64,000 bases of DNA from Bacteroidota bacterium (GCA_016714535.1 JADKDR010000004.1:186001-250000); one strand, 5' to 3'; numbered from the stretch's first letter, positions 29,195-38,691 are shown. The notes: a model not told the origin generated them from the letters alone. Numbers and translations are program-made.

Positions 29195-29223
29195 TTGACT
29201 TTTGCCTGCTCAATTATAATTTG
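29195..29223 (+). promoter_or_regulatory. Possible promoter of the TonB receptor gene
   Basis: TTG at 29195-29197 and TATAATTTG at 29215-29223 (one extra base relative to TAnnTTTG) are 17 bp apart. The gene starts at 29234. Confidence 0.35.
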
Positions 29224-29233
29224 AAGGCACAAT

Positions 29234-31471
29234 ATGAAAAATACAATAGCAACACTGCTGATATTACTAAGTCTTACCACGTATGCTCAATTATCGATAA
29301 CAGATACCACCAAAAGCAAAGCCATAGAACCTATTACTATTGTTGGCGACAAAGCTCGCTCCATGCCGGGATCAGGAGAATATATCAAAACGCAGAAGCT
29401 TGAAAAACTAAATCAAACCAACATAAATAATGTATTGCGCATAATACCCGGAGTAAACATCAGGGATGAAGAAGGATTTGGCCTAAGGCCAAATATTGGA
29501 TTACGAGGTACCCCTGTTAATCGTAGTGCCAAGATTACAGTAATGGAAGATGGCATACTGATAGCACCGGCCCCATACGCTGACCCATCAGCCTATTACT
29601 TCCCAACCTTTGCGCGCATGCAAGGAGTAGAGGTATTAAAAGGAAGTAGTCAAATTAAGTATGGCCCATACACTATTGGAGGGGCGCTGAATTTAATTTC
29701 GACTGCAATACCTGAAACATTTAGAGGACATGCACAGGTATCGCATGGAAGTTTTGGCACCAATCAACAGCGAGTATGGATTGGCGACAGTCACAAAAAT
29801 TTTGATTATGTATTTGAAATAAACAGGCTGGCAAGCAACGGATTTAAAGAAATTGATAACGGAGGCAACACGGGATTTGACAGACGCGACTTTATGGGAA
29901 AGTTACGCTGGCACACCGCAAGTAATGCCAAAACACCTCAATTAGTAACGCTTAAATTTATCAACTCAAACGAAGCCGGTAATGAAACCTATTTAGGACT
30001 AACCTACCAGGATTATCGGGCTAACCCCTTACGAAGATATGCAGCCACACAAAAAGATAAACTTGATTTAAACCATAGTCATGTTTCGATTATGCATACC
30101 ATTTTACCATGCCGTGGAATGACCATAAGCACCTCCGCATATTATGCTAATACCTTCAGAGACTGGGCAAGAGTAAACTCAGTAGAAGGACAAGGGTTAA
30201 ATAACATAGTAAGCGATCCGAATGCATATCAAACTGCATACATGGTTATGACCGGCAATGCAAATGGAAACATAGAATTCCAAAGTGCTGCACGAACTTA
30301 TTTTTCGCAAGGGGTGCAAACCAATGCGCAGTACCTTATCAACAAGAAAAACGTAACACACAAATTGCAGTTGGGGGCACGCTACCATATAGATAATGCC
30401 GACCGATATGCAACACGTTCCACCTATGCCATGAATAATGGAACTATGATTTTAACATCAGCAGGTATAAGAGGAAATGCCGAAAATCAAATTCGCAAGG
30501 CGCAAAGCGTAGCATCCTATTTTAACTATGATTTTTACTATAGAGGTTTGCGTGTTAGCCCGGGTGTGAGGCATGAGCGTATCAATTTTGCATTTGATAA
30601 TTATGGTAATAACGATTATGCACGCCTGGGCACCACTTTAAAATCGGCAACTAATACCATGAATATTCTCTTACCCGGTGTTGGTGTTAATTATGATATC
30701 AATAAGCGGATGAATGTTTTTGGAGGAGCGCATAAAGGATTTTCGCCACCAGGTATGCCTTCGGTAACAACAAATACCGAACAGGCAAAAGTTGAAACCT
30801 CTATAAATTACGAACTTGGCTACCGCTTTGAAAATAAAGGACTGAATGCACAGGTAGTAGGATTTTACAACGACTACGATAATATACTTGGTTCAGATAA
30901 TGTATCGGGTGGAGGTGCCGGTACGGGCAATATGTTTAATGCAGGTAAGGCAATTATTGAAGGCATGGAGGTTAACTTAACTTATAATGTGTTGCTAAAG
31001 AAAAAAGCAGCTTCTGAACTTAGACTACCTATTTGTATTGCATATACGTATACAGATGCAAAGTTTGGCGAGACGTATAAGAATGCCGGTGGCGACTGGG
31101 GTGCAGGTACTATCACCAAAGGAGACCTCATACCGTTTATCACTCCGCAATTACTAACTGCATCGGTGGGCATTGATCACCATAAATTTAATGTTACCCT
31201 AATTGGGCGCTATACAGGAACTACACGAATTAAACCGGGACAAAGCGAAGAAATTATTCCGGGGGAATTCATAAAATATAATGAGGTAACTGCAATTGCT
31301 GAATTTTTAATAATTGATGTGTCTGCCAATTTCACGTTGAGCGAATATTTTTCAGCATTTACAACAGTAAATAATATAACAAACAGTAATGCTATTGTTG
31401 CCAATTTACCTCAAGGCTACCGACCCAATATTCCTCTTAGTTATATACTGGGATTGAAAGCTAATTTCTAA
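29234..31471 (+). CDS. TonB-dependent outer membrane receptor, FecA-like
   Basis: A siderophore or ferric-citrate-type receptor of 745 residues. The signal peptide ends at about TTYAQ (residue 19). A TonB-box-like stretch (EPITIVGDK) and the plug domain follow, with LRIIPGVNIRDEEGFGLRPNIGLRG, MEDGILIAPAPYADPSAYYFP and VEVLKGSSQIKYGPYTIGGALNLIS, which closely follow the FecA/iron-dicitrate receptor pattern. The barrel runs to the C-terminus (INIPLSYILGLKANF-like end with final aromatic residue). There is no N-terminal FecR-interacting signalling domain and no FecI/FecR gene beside it; an AraC-type regulator lies upstream instead. Probable role: TonB-driven uptake of an iron complex across the outer membrane. 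Confidence 0.92.
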   Translation: MKNTIATLLILLSLTTYAQLSITDTTKSKAIEPITIVGDKARSMPGSGEYIKTQKLEKLNQTNINNVLRIIPGVNIRDEEGFGLRPNIGLRGTPVNRSAKITVMEDGILIAPAPYADPSAYYFPTFARMQGVEVLKGSSQIKYGPYTIGGALNLISTAIPETFRGHAQVSHGSFGTNQQRVWIGDSHKNFDYVFEINRLASNGFKEIDNGGNTGFDRRDFMGKLRWHTASNAKTPQLVTLKFINSNEAGNETYLGLTYQDYRANPLRRYAATQKDKLDLNHSHVSIMHTILPCRGMTISTSAYYANTFRDWARVNSVEGQGLNNIVSDPNAYQTAYMVMTGNANGNIEFQSAARTYFSQGVQTNAQYLINKKNVTHKLQLGARYHIDNADRYATRSTYAMNNGTMILTSAGIRGNAENQIRKAQSVASYFNYDFYYRGLRVSPGVRHERINFAFDNYGNNDYARLGTTLKSATNTMNILLPGVGVNYDINKRMNVFGGAHKGFSPPGMPSVTTNTEQAKVETSINYELGYRFENKGLNAQVVGFYNDYDNILGSDNVSGGGAGTGNMFNAGKAIIEGMEVNLTYNVLLKKKAASELRLPICIAYTYTDAKFGETYKNAGGDWGAGTITKGDLIPFITPQLLTASVGIDHHKFNVTLIGRYTGTTRIKPGQSEEIIPGEFIKYNEVTAIAEFLIIDVSANFTLSEYFSAFTTVNNITNSNAIVANLPQGYRPNIPLSYILGLKANF

Positions 31472-31605
31472 TTACCTTAATCCCTTCCGTGTTGTTAACT
31501 AACACCCTATACTACCTGAAACTCGGTTAGAAACTTTAAGCAACATCCCTAGATATATTCGTAAACTGAAAATTTGTGCAGGCAGGGTATATACTAACCG
31601 GATGG

Positions 31606-32373
31606 CTACAAATCTTTGCTATTGAATTTGCGCTTGGCAATAATCATAGGAACTATTACCCAGCATATTAAAATGACAAACGAAATAATCATTCCATAGG
31701 TGCTGCCAAAAAAGTCAACGAACAACGCTCCCGTTACACCCATTAGTGCAGCAATATCTAGTTGCATCAGAATAACTACCCGGGTCATATCAATGGGATT
31801 GATTGAGCAAAAAACAATCAACGCTTTTTCAATAGGATAATCACTAACCTGCAACATAAGCAACAACAATATAGCATCATACATCAGGGTGAAGTATAGC
31901 CATAGTATAATTGCAGCACCAATGCCTTTGGTTTTATCGCGCGTATAAACAGTAGCAAGCATAGCAAACGAAACAAATATTGCTGTGAGTATCATACCTG
32001 CTAATGAAAACACAACGGTTGTAGCCGAAGGATCAGAAATAATAACAGGAACAGCAACACCTGCCACAAAAGCAATTAATAAAGCGAAGGTAATTCCCAG
32101 ATATAAGCTGGTAAAAAGTTTTTTGCGTTCAATGGGTTGGCTAAGCAAGAGTTCAATAAATTCTGAGGAGTTGTACATGTAAATAGTGCTATATACTAAG
32201 CTCATTAAAGGCACCAGGATAAGGGTAATATTAAGCAGGCTTAATATTCCTTTCGAGGTATTCTCATCAAAACTCAACATGCTGATGCTTACAATAAGCA
32301 ACAGCAGCGTATAGGCCAGCGCAACCCTGCTACGCAAAATATCTACCAATACATATTTAATTATCTTTAACAT
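31606..32373 (-). CDS. nosY: NosY, ABC transporter permease of the nos cluster
   Basis: An integral membrane protein of 255 residues with six predicted helices, the permease of the NosDFY complex that helps build the copper centre of nitrous oxide reductase. Typical features are the first helix followed by a cytoplasmic stretch SSEFIELLLSQPIERKKLFTSLYLG (the coupling motif of ABC-2-type permeases) and the NP segment FCSINPIDMTRV. The gene starts 2 bp after nosF ends. It is the last gene of the nos operon; no clear terminator is seen between it and the convergent TonB receptor gene. Confidence 0.93.
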   Translation of the reverse strand: MLKIIKYVLVDILRSRVALAYTLLLLIVSISMLSFDENTSKGILSLLNITLILVPLMSLVYSTIYMYNSSEFIELLLSQPIERKKLFTSLYLGITFALLIAFVAGVAVPVIISDPSATTVVFSLAGMILTAIFVSFAMLATVYTRDKTKGIGAAIILWLYFTLMYDAILLLLMLQVSDYPIEKALIVFCSINPIDMTRVVILMQLDIAALMGVTGALFVDFFGSTYGMIISFVILICWVIVPMIIAKRKFNSKDL

Positions 32374-32375
32374 GA

Positions 32376-33083
32376 TTAATTCTGCCGTATGTAAGATGTT
32401 AGAGCCTTTGCAACTTTTTCTTCACCAGTAGCACTCATAATTTCGAGTAGCGTTTTATGGAAAACTATTTTCCCATCTTTAAAATAAACAATTCCTCCAA
32501 CCAAATCATCCAGTTCACTCAACAGGTGCGAGGTAATCATGATTAACTTGCCTTTATTTTTTTCGTGAATAATTTTCTCTTTCAGGATTTCAGATGATAC
32601 CGGGTCGAGGCCTGCAGTAGGTTCATCTAAAATGATAATAGATGGAGAAAATAAAAAGCATATACACGCACTTAATTTTTGGCGCGTACCTCCCGAAAGG
32701 GTTCCGGTGCGCTTATTATAAATCTCTTTAAGATTATACGCATTAACCAAATCGTTGTCAATGTTGCTTGCATTGCATTGCCTCAAATCCATAATCATTT
32801 CAACGACTTGCTGTATGGTCATGTTTTCGGGGTAGCGTCCAATTTGCGGCATGTAGCCTATTTGGCTGCGGTATTGCCACGAGTGCAGAATGCTTTGGTT
32901 GTTAATATGAATGGTGCCACGCTCAGGCTTTACCAGGCCTAGCAACGATTTTATAAAGGTTGTTTTACCTGAAGCATTAGGACCTATAATAGCTACCGCA
33001 TCATGCGATTGTAAGGTAATCGAAACATCATCAAGTACTTTAAGTTTCCCAAATGTTTTACAAATATTCTTTGCTTCTATCAT
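32376..33083 (-). CDS. nosF: NosF, ABC transporter ATPase of the nos cluster
   Basis: ATP-binding subunit of 235 residues. Walker A is GPNASGKTTF, the signature LSGGTRQKL, Walker B SIIILDEPTAGLDP, and the H-loop TSHL. NosF energises the NosDFY complex for copper/sulphur delivery to NosZ in the periplasm. Its ATG overlaps the stop of nosD (ATGA) and nosY follows after 2 bp, so translation of the three genes is tightly coupled. Confidence 0.94.
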   Translation of the reverse strand: MIEAKNICKTFGKLKVLDDVSITLQSHDAVAIIGPNASGKTTFIKSLLGLVKPERGTIHINNQSILHSWQYRSQIGYMPQIGRYPENMTIQQVVEMIMDLRQCNASNIDNDLVNAYNLKEIYNKRTGTLSGGTRQKLSACICFLFSPSIIILDEPTAGLDPVSSEILKEKIIHEKNKGKLIMITSHLLSELDDLVGGIVYFKDGKIVFHKTLLEIMSATGEEKVAKALTSYIRQN

Positions 33084-34309
33084 AAAGGATTGGGTTTCAT
33101 TAATGGTGTATCGTCTTTAAAATTTTCAGGAATTAAAACCGGAATAGCTTTTTCGGTTTTATCCAAAATAGTGGTCATAAAGCTACGCATAAAGATAGAT
33201 GCTACCGGGGCATTTTCAATTATTAGTGCATATACACTTACCGGTCTGTAGGGGATATCTCCTTTACCATCTTTATTCAAATCATACCCTTCGTATTTAT
33301 CCCAAAAGTTTTCTTTCAGTGTATTAAGCATAAGCGAACCATTGGTGGCTACATCAAAAGTATTTGCAACAAAATTATTTCGTTCAACAACATTCTCGTT
33401 GCAGCTTGCCTGCATGCGCATGGCATAGCCATTTCTTATAAACTTGTTTTCTTTAATCACGAGCCTGTTGGCACCTTCCACAAACATACCAATGGTGTTA
33501 CCCGAAAAATTATTTTTATAAATAGTTCCATCAGAAATTTCTTTTAGCAGCAATCCGTAAGCTGAGGCGCCAATATTTTTTACAAAATCATTGTGCGACA
33601 TGGTTATGTTGCGTGAAAACATAACTGCTACCCCCGCACCATTATCCGAGAAATAATTATTGCTGTACACATCATCATTACTGAACATAAAATGCAGACC
33701 ATAACGTATATTTCGTTGACTACTATTTTTAATGATGTGCGAATTTTTTACAAACTCAAAATAGATTCCATCTCGATGCCCTTGTATATCATTACCGGTA
33801 ATGTTGGCCTTTTCACACTTCCACAAATGAATACCGTTACCAGTATTTTGCTCATCGCCCGGAACCCCTTTAATAATATTTTGTCTAATGATAAATGTAT
33901 TTGAATTAGAAATGTGAATAGCAAAGTAGGAGTTAAGAATGGTGTTGTTTTCGATTATAAATCCCAACGCATCTATCACCTTGATTGAAGCAAAATCATT
34001 CATGGTAGATGCGCCCGAGTTGCGAAAAGTAAAACCCTTTATGCGCACTCCATTTGCCGATACTGTAAGAATTTCGAATTTTTTTTCTCCATCAAGTATG
34101 GCCTCTTCTCCAATAAGCGTTATGCGTTTGGTAATGACAATATTGCCTTCCTTATAAATTCCTTTTTTTACAAGTATGGTATCTTTGCTTTGAGCAGCGC
34201 TTACTGCTTTGATAATGGAAGTATAAGAAAAATCTTTTCCCACAACAAGCACCCGTGCACAGGCTATGTGGCATAGGCAGGAAGCAAAAACAGCAAGCAG
34301 TAGTTTCAC
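33080..34309 (-). CDS. nosD: NosD, periplasmic copper-site assembly protein
   Basis: A protein of 409 residues with a signal peptide (MKLLLAVFASCLCHIACA) and a right-handed parallel beta-helix of the CASH/NosD type: many N-x-I/N-x-F turns such as NNTILNSYFAIHISNSNTF and the closing KENFWDKYEGYDLNKDGKGDIPYRP, which is diagnostic for NosD. It works with NosFY in maturing the CuZ centre of nitrous oxide reductase. The start is GTG at 34309, 3 bp after the stop of nosL. The stop overlaps the nosF start. Confidence 0.94.
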   Translation of the reverse strand: MKLLLAVFASCLCHIACARVLVVGKDFSYTSIIKAVSAAQSKDTILVKKGIYKEGNIVITKRITLIGEEAILDGEKKFEILTVSANGVRIKGFTFRNSGASTMNDFASIKVIDALGFIIENNTILNSYFAIHISNSNTFIIRQNIIKGVPGDEQNTGNGIHLWKCEKANITGNDIQGHRDGIYFEFVKNSHIIKNSSQRNIRYGLHFMFSNDDVYSNNYFSDNGAGVAVMFSRNITMSHNDFVKNIGASAYGLLLKEISDGTIYKNNFSGNTIGMFVEGANRLVIKENKFIRNGYAMRMQASCNENVVERNNFVANTFDVATNGSLMLNTLKENFWDKYEGYDLNKDGKGDIPYRPVSVYALIIENAPVASIFMRSFMTTILDKTEKAIPVLIPENFKDDTPLMKPNPL

Positions 34310-34312
34310 GTA

Positions 34313-34747
34313 TTACTCAATGGTCTTTATAACATCGCTCCACGTTAGTACAGATGTTTCGTTTGGAAATGTGCGCTTGAGGTCTTCGCTATTTTTAAAA
34401 CAGGCAACCCTACTATTCATAGGCGAGCGAATTTTTTCGCTTAGGGCATAGCTGGCATTTTCTGCATCAATCAGATTTTTGCTATCAAGATAGTCAACTA
34501 CAAGTTTGCGGCTTAGCTGAATCGATTTGTTATCAGCTTCATTCATCCAATTAATCATACAATTGATATCATCATAGGTATAGATGCGACCTTTTTCGGT
34601 TATTACTTCCGCTCCGAATTTAATATCGGCAATGGGCATTTTACAAAACATACATACATCCTTACCTGCTACCAATGGTACAGGTTTCGTATTGCACGAC
34701 CCTAATATTAATGCGATCAGTATTAAAAACAAATTGGACTTATTCAT
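34313..34747 (-). CDS. nosL: NosL, copper-binding lipoprotein
   Basis: A copper chaperone of 144 residues for nitrous oxide reductase. The ATG at 34747 gives the lipoprotein signal MNKSNLFLILIALILGSC with lipid Cys18. The NosL copper motif CMFCKMPIAD follows, then GAEVITEKGRIYTYDDINCMINW. An in-frame start farther upstream (34774) would bury the signal peptide. The ATG overlaps the stop of the upstream membrane-protein gene (ATGA), showing translational coupling. Confidence 0.93.
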   Translation of the reverse strand: MNKSNLFLILIALILGSCNTKPVPLVAGKDVCMFCKMPIADIKFGAEVITEKGRIYTYDDINCMINWMNEADNKSIQLSRKLVVDYLDSKNLIDAENASYALSEKIRSPMNSRVACFKNSEDLKRTFPNETSVLTWSDVIKTIE

Positions 34748-35316
34748 TTTTTTTGAATTTTTTCTATTACCCATACCACCCCTATTATAAACACCACACT
34801 TATTATTATATATCCTCCTACATCAGGCATAGAGTATGCATCAAAATTAAGTAATTGCTTATGACCAAGTATAGGCGGTTGGTATATCAACCCCGGAATT
34901 TTAATTGGCGCCTCCGGATTAAGATTATGTCCATATTCATAGCCCCATTGATAGAAATCGTAAATAGCTAATACACCACCAATAGCCGATACGATTAAAT
35001 AACTAAAATGCAGTTTGCGGTTACCGGTTATGGCAATAAGCAATCCATAAACTATAAATACGGCAAGAACGTATACAAGGTATGTAAACTCCGGAAACAT
35101 TTCGGCACTTATTTTATTCATGCCTATGTAATGATTCAAGCCATTAATAATATCCACATCACCTGTAAGTTTGTTGAGCCATATTTTCATGACCAATCCC
35201 TCGGGATATTGTGGGGCAAATAAATCAATGCGCCACACCGCAAAGAAATAAGCAGGAATAAGGCAAAGCGATACTACTGCGATAATTACTCGCGAATGCA
35301 TTTTTAGTTTAGTCAT
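34744..35316 (-). CDS. Conserved membrane protein of the nos operon
   Basis: A protein of 190 residues with four or five predicted transmembrane helices. Notable stretches are the periplasmic-looking GLVMKIWLNKLTGDVDIINGLNHYIGMNKI with conserved His/Asn and a conserved loop QWGYEYGHNLNPEAPIKIPG, and a second loop with PPILGHKQLLNF. Proteins of this type sit in nos clusters of Bacteroidota without assigned function. The His- and Met-containing loops allow a role in copper handling, but this is inference. The stop overlaps the nosL start, so it belongs to the operon. Confidence 0.82.
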   Translation of the reverse strand: MTKLKMHSRVIIAVVSLCLIPAYFFAVWRIDLFAPQYPEGLVMKIWLNKLTGDVDIINGLNHYIGMNKISAEMFPEFTYLVYVLAVFIVYGLLIAITGNRKLHFSYLIVSAIGGVLAIYDFYQWGYEYGHNLNPEAPIKIPGLIYQPPILGHKQLLNFDAYSMPDVGGYIIISVVFIIGVVWVIEKIQKK

Positions 35317-35331
35317 TTTTTTAAAATCTTT

Positions 35332-35904
35332 TTACTTTGCGGCAGGAGGTAACAAAACAGCATCGATAACATGAATGATGCCGTTGGATGCAGGTACCGA
35401 AGCAATGATGTTTGCAGAATTATTCACCATTACCTTACCGTCTTTTACTGATAGGGTGATGTCGTTTAGGTTTGCCTGATTAATGGTTTGTCCATCCTGC
35501 ATCATTTCTGTTTTAAACACACCAACCGAAACATGGTATTCAAGAATATTTTGCAGCTGCGATTTATTCTCTGGTTTCATAAGGTTATCAAGTGTCTCCT
35601 TAGGTATCTTGGCAAAAGCTTCATTGGTTGGAGCAAAAACGGTAAATGGCCCTGCGTTACTCAGGTCATTTACATATTCCGCTTGCTGCAAAGCAGCAAC
35701 CAGGGTAGTATGATCTTTGGAGCCTACAGCAATTTTTACGATATCTTTTTGTGATACATCATCAACTACAGCTTCCTGCCCTCCGGCTGTGGTTGCTTGA
35801 CTTTCGGCAGCAGGAGCCGATGATGTGGAATCTGCTGCTTGCTCATTACAGGATATAAAGCCACCAAGTAATGTGGCAATTACTATTACTTTTATTGATT
35901 TCAT
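35332..35904 (-). CDS. Fasciclin (FAS1) domain lipoprotein
   Basis: A protein of 190 residues with a lipoprotein signal (MKSIKVIVIATLLGGFISC, Cys19), a Ser/Ala/Glu-rich linker and one FAS1 domain at about 52-188: DHTTLVAALQQAEYVNDL, GPFTVFAPTNEAFAKIP (H1 motif), ILEYHV and the closing ASNGIIHVIDAVLLPP (H2 motif). FAS1 domains are usually adhesive. Here the gene lies inside the nos operon between nosZ and the membrane protein gene, 16 bp before the latter, so a helper role for periplasmic N2O reductase assembly or anchoring is plausible but unproven. Confidence 0.9.
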   Translation of the reverse strand: MKSIKVIVIATLLGGFISCNEQAADSTSSAPAAESQATTAGGQEAVVDDVSQKDIVKIAVGSKDHTTLVAALQQAEYVNDLSNAGPFTVFAPTNEAFAKIPKETLDNLMKPENKSQLQNILEYHVSVGVFKTEMMQDGQTINQANLNDITLSVKDGKVMVNNSANIIASVPASNGIIHVIDAVLLPPAAK

Positions 35905-36012
35905 TTTAATGTTGATTTTTTTTGCTGGCTGCCATCAGATTAAAATAATACCTGATGACAGCATTGCATTTAGTTTAACTTATAATAAGACTTGAATATT
36001 TTTATTACTTGA

Positions 36013-38004
36013 TTATTTAGCTGCTTCGGGAGCTGGTGCAGCTTTTTTACCTGTGCTGAATGTGAGTGGTATGTTGGCTCCTGCCGGACTTACCCTTATG
36101 TAACCTTGCATTTCCTGATGCAAGGCCGAGCAGAAGTCGGTACAATACATTGGGAAAACACCTATTCTGTCAGGTCTCCAAGCTAATGTTTGTGTTTCGC
36201 CAGGCATAATTAGCAACTCTGCATTGTTAGCACCTTTAACTGCAAAACCATGCGGCACATCCCAATCTTGTTCAAGGTTGGTAACATGGAAGTAAACCAC
36301 ATCGCCCATTTTTACTCCTTCTATATTATCAGGTACAAAGTGCGAGCGGATTGATGTCATATAAACATGAACTTCGTTTCCTTTGCGCTCAACCTTTGCT
36401 TCTTTTTCGCCTTTAGCAACATATGGATGAGCATTTTCTTCAATCCTATAAATCTTGGTTGAGTTTTTTGATAACAGCTCAGCAGGAATTGCTTCGGCAT
36501 AGTGTGGTTCACCTATGGTTGGAAAATCTAAAATGAGTTTCATTTTTTCTCCGCTAATATCGTATAACTGTGCACTTTGTGCTAACTCGGGACCTGTAGG
36601 CAAGTAGCGGTCTTTAGTTATTTTGTTATACGCTATCATATATTTGCCCCATGGCTTTTTGGTTGGTCCACCAGGAACACACAAGTGACCAACGGAGTAA
36701 TATGTTGGAACACGATCAACCACAGACAAGTCACTCAACTTCCATTTTACAACCTCTGACGAAACAAAGAAAGACGTATAGGCATTTCCATCCGCATCGA
36801 ATTCAGTATGAAGAGGTCCCAAACCTGGTTTCTTCACTTCGCCATGTAACACGGCATCGTATTTTAATACTGGAATTCCTTCATAGTCGCCATCAAAGTT
36901 TTTTGCAGCTATAGCAGCTTGAATTTTGGTAAAAGAAAATACCGGAATTATGGCGGCAAGTTTTCCGCTTCCAACTATGTATTCACCTGTTGGGTCAGTA
37001 TCGCATCCATGTGGCGATTTTGGACATGGCATAAAGTAAACCATATCAGGGCAATCTTTGGGGTCAAGCATAATTACTTCCTTCTCCATAGTAGATGTTG
37101 CAGAATGTGTTTTTTCATCATACACATTATGAGCATAGGATACATCTTTCTTTACTCCTTTACCAGATTTTACATATTCCTCTGCTTTTTTCCAGTTTAC
37201 AGCCATTACAAAGTCTTTGTCTTTTTGTGTAGAGTTAACCTCAAGTAAGGTATTAGCCCTTTCTGAATTGTAACAACTAAAGAAGAACCAGCCATGCGAT
37301 TTTCCTTTACCCGCACGAGCTAAATCGAAATTTACACCGGGTAAAAGAATTTGAAAGGCAATACCCATGCGTCCACTTTCCTTATCTACATTTATGAAAC
37401 TAACGGTACCTCTGAAGTTTTCTTTATACGTATCTATTGCTACATCTCTGTTATTATCCATAGGAACGCTAAAACGGGTGCCTGCAACCACATACTCTGT
37501 GTTTTCGGTAATAAATGGCGAAGAGTGATTTCCTCCGCTATTAGGTATTTCGATAATCTCAACTGTGCGAAACGTTTTTAAATCTATGCGCGCTACACGT
37601 GGTGTATTGTTGGCATTGCCAAATGCCCATTTGCCATCATGTATACCATCGGTAGTAGAAAGTGCCGGGTGATGCAAATCGTCCCAAGGCACAAAACCAT
37701 GCGAGGTATTTAACATGGGCTTGGTTTCTTCGGTATAACCATACCCTTTTTCGGGGTCAACAGAAAATACAGGAATGGCTCTGAACAAGCGTCCCGATGG
37801 TATCCCATACACGGTCATTTGTCCGCTGAAACCGCCAGAAACAAAATTGTAAAACTCATCGTATTTGCCGGGGGCAACAAACGACTTTATAGCTGCATCG
37901 CCCGATGTTGCAGACGATACATTTTTTGGTTTGCACGAAGGCAAATAAATTGATGCCATCAACAAGACTATTGCCGACATCATTAATTTTGATTTAATCA
38001 TCAT
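36013..38004 (-). CDS. nosZ: Nitrous oxide reductase, Sec-dependent (clade II-like)
   Basis: Terminal reductase of denitrification, reducing N2O to N2 in the periplasm. The protein has 663 residues. The signal MMIKSKLMMSAIVLLMASIYLPSC is of the Sec/lipoprotein type with no twin arginine, which marks clade II (atypical) NosZ. The seven-bladed propeller carries His ligands of the CuZ centre (e.g. DDLHHPALS, MPCPKSPHGCD, SYAHNVYDE, GPLHTEFD). The cupredoxin domain binds CuA through CTDFCSALHQEM (Cys621, Cys625, His629, Met632). Upstream is a cytochrome c gene (41 bp), downstream the fasciclin gene and nosLDFY. Expression is probably controlled by the divergent Rrf2 regulator. Confidence 0.96.
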   Translation of the reverse strand: MMIKSKLMMSAIVLLMASIYLPSCKPKNVSSATSGDAAIKSFVAPGKYDEFYNFVSGGFSGQMTVYGIPSGRLFRAIPVFSVDPEKGYGYTEETKPMLNTSHGFVPWDDLHHPALSTTDGIHDGKWAFGNANNTPRVARIDLKTFRTVEIIEIPNSGGNHSSPFITENTEYVVAGTRFSVPMDNNRDVAIDTYKENFRGTVSFINVDKESGRMGIAFQILLPGVNFDLARAGKGKSHGWFFFSCYNSERANTLLEVNSTQKDKDFVMAVNWKKAEEYVKSGKGVKKDVSYAHNVYDEKTHSATSTMEKEVIMLDPKDCPDMVYFMPCPKSPHGCDTDPTGEYIVGSGKLAAIIPVFSFTKIQAAIAAKNFDGDYEGIPVLKYDAVLHGEVKKPGLGPLHTEFDADGNAYTSFFVSSEVVKWKLSDLSVVDRVPTYYSVGHLCVPGGPTKKPWGKYMIAYNKITKDRYLPTGPELAQSAQLYDISGEKMKLILDFPTIGEPHYAEAIPAELLSKNSTKIYRIEENAHPYVAKGEKEAKVERKGNEVHVYMTSIRSHFVPDNIEGVKMGDVVYFHVTNLEQDWDVPHGFAVKGANNAELLIMPGETQTLAWRPDRIGVFPMYCTDFCSALHQEMQGYIRVSPAGANIPLTFSTGKKAAPAPEAAK

Positions 38005-38045
38005 TTTACAAGAACTTTTTTGTTATTAATTATTGAATTTAGAAT

Positions 38046-38552
38046 TTACTTAACGCCATCATTTTCTCGCATATATTCATAAACGCTACGAGCATCATCA
38101 TCTGTTAAGCTCTGATTAGGCATACGCACCAAGCACTCTTCAAGCATGCCTTTGGCTATCGCATCTTTATCGAGCATCTCATCAGGATTAGTGCTAAAGT
38201 TCATTACCCATTCGGCTGTTCTTCGTTGGGTAACATCTTTCCATCCGGGGCCTACCAACTTTTCATCGTTAAGCCTATGGCACGATGCGCATTTTACATC
38301 ATATACTTCTTTTCCTATAGTAGCCATCTTAACATCAAGTGTTGGCGACAACTCAACTTTGGTAAACTTACCAATGCCCTTAGCATCTTTTGATTCGGTC
38401 GAAACCTCAGCCGGGGCGGCATTCTCTGTTGATGCTGTACCGGATGCCTCTTCATTTTTTTGCCTTATTGGTGTAGAACAACTGTAAATGGCAATACCAA
38501 GTACAATAAGCAAACTGGCCTTAGTGATTTTGTTTTTGATTTTGCGGGACAT
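38046..38552 (-). CDS. Cytochrome c lipoprotein of the nos operon
   Basis: A protein of 168 residues with a lipoprotein signal (LGIAIYSC, Cys25), an Ala/Glu/Ser-rich linker to about residue 60 and one class I cytochrome c domain. The haem motif CASCH is at 88-92. GPGWKDVTQRRTAEW follows, and a Met in VRMPNQSLTDDDARSVYEYM is the likely axial ligand. It is the first gene of the nos operon and is the probable electron donor of NosZ, matching cytochromes found at the head of clade II nos clusters. Confidence 0.92.
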   Translation of the reverse strand: MSRKIKNKITKASLLIVLGIAIYSCSTPIRQKNEEASGTASTENAAPAEVSTESKDAKGIGKFTKVELSPTLDVKMATIGKEVYDVKCASCHRLNDEKLVGPGWKDVTQRRTAEWVMNFSTNPDEMLDKDAIAKGMLEECLVRMPNQSLTDDDARSVYEYMRENDGVK

Positions 38553-38582
38553 AGCTTTATTATTTTAGAGTTTAAGTGTTGG

Positions 38583-38590
38583 CAAAGTAA
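38583..38590 (-). promoter_or_regulatory. Possible -7 box of the nos operon
   Basis: Read on the minus strand the site is TTACTTTG, one base short of TAnnTTTG. It lies 31 nt before the cytochrome c start. The 18-bp palindrome then covers the -33 region, as expected for a repressor site. Confidence 0.4.
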
Positions 38591-38604
38591 CAGCGTTTTT
38601 CAAT

Positions 38605-38622
38605 TCGGACATATATGTCCGA
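38605..38622. promoter_or_regulatory. Perfect 18-bp palindrome, candidate operator for nos/Rrf2
   Basis: TCGGACATATATGTCCGA is a perfect inverted repeat in the 151-bp divergent region between the nos operon and the Rrf2 gene. It lies 53 nt upstream of the cytochrome c start and 82 nt upstream of the Rrf2 start. It is most likely bound by the adjacent Rrf2-type regulator. Confidence 0.7.
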
Positions 38623-38691
38623 TATGAGATTTATCAGTTCTTACTATGACATTTATTGTGTGTTTATTGCGAATACAACTCGGCCCTTATA

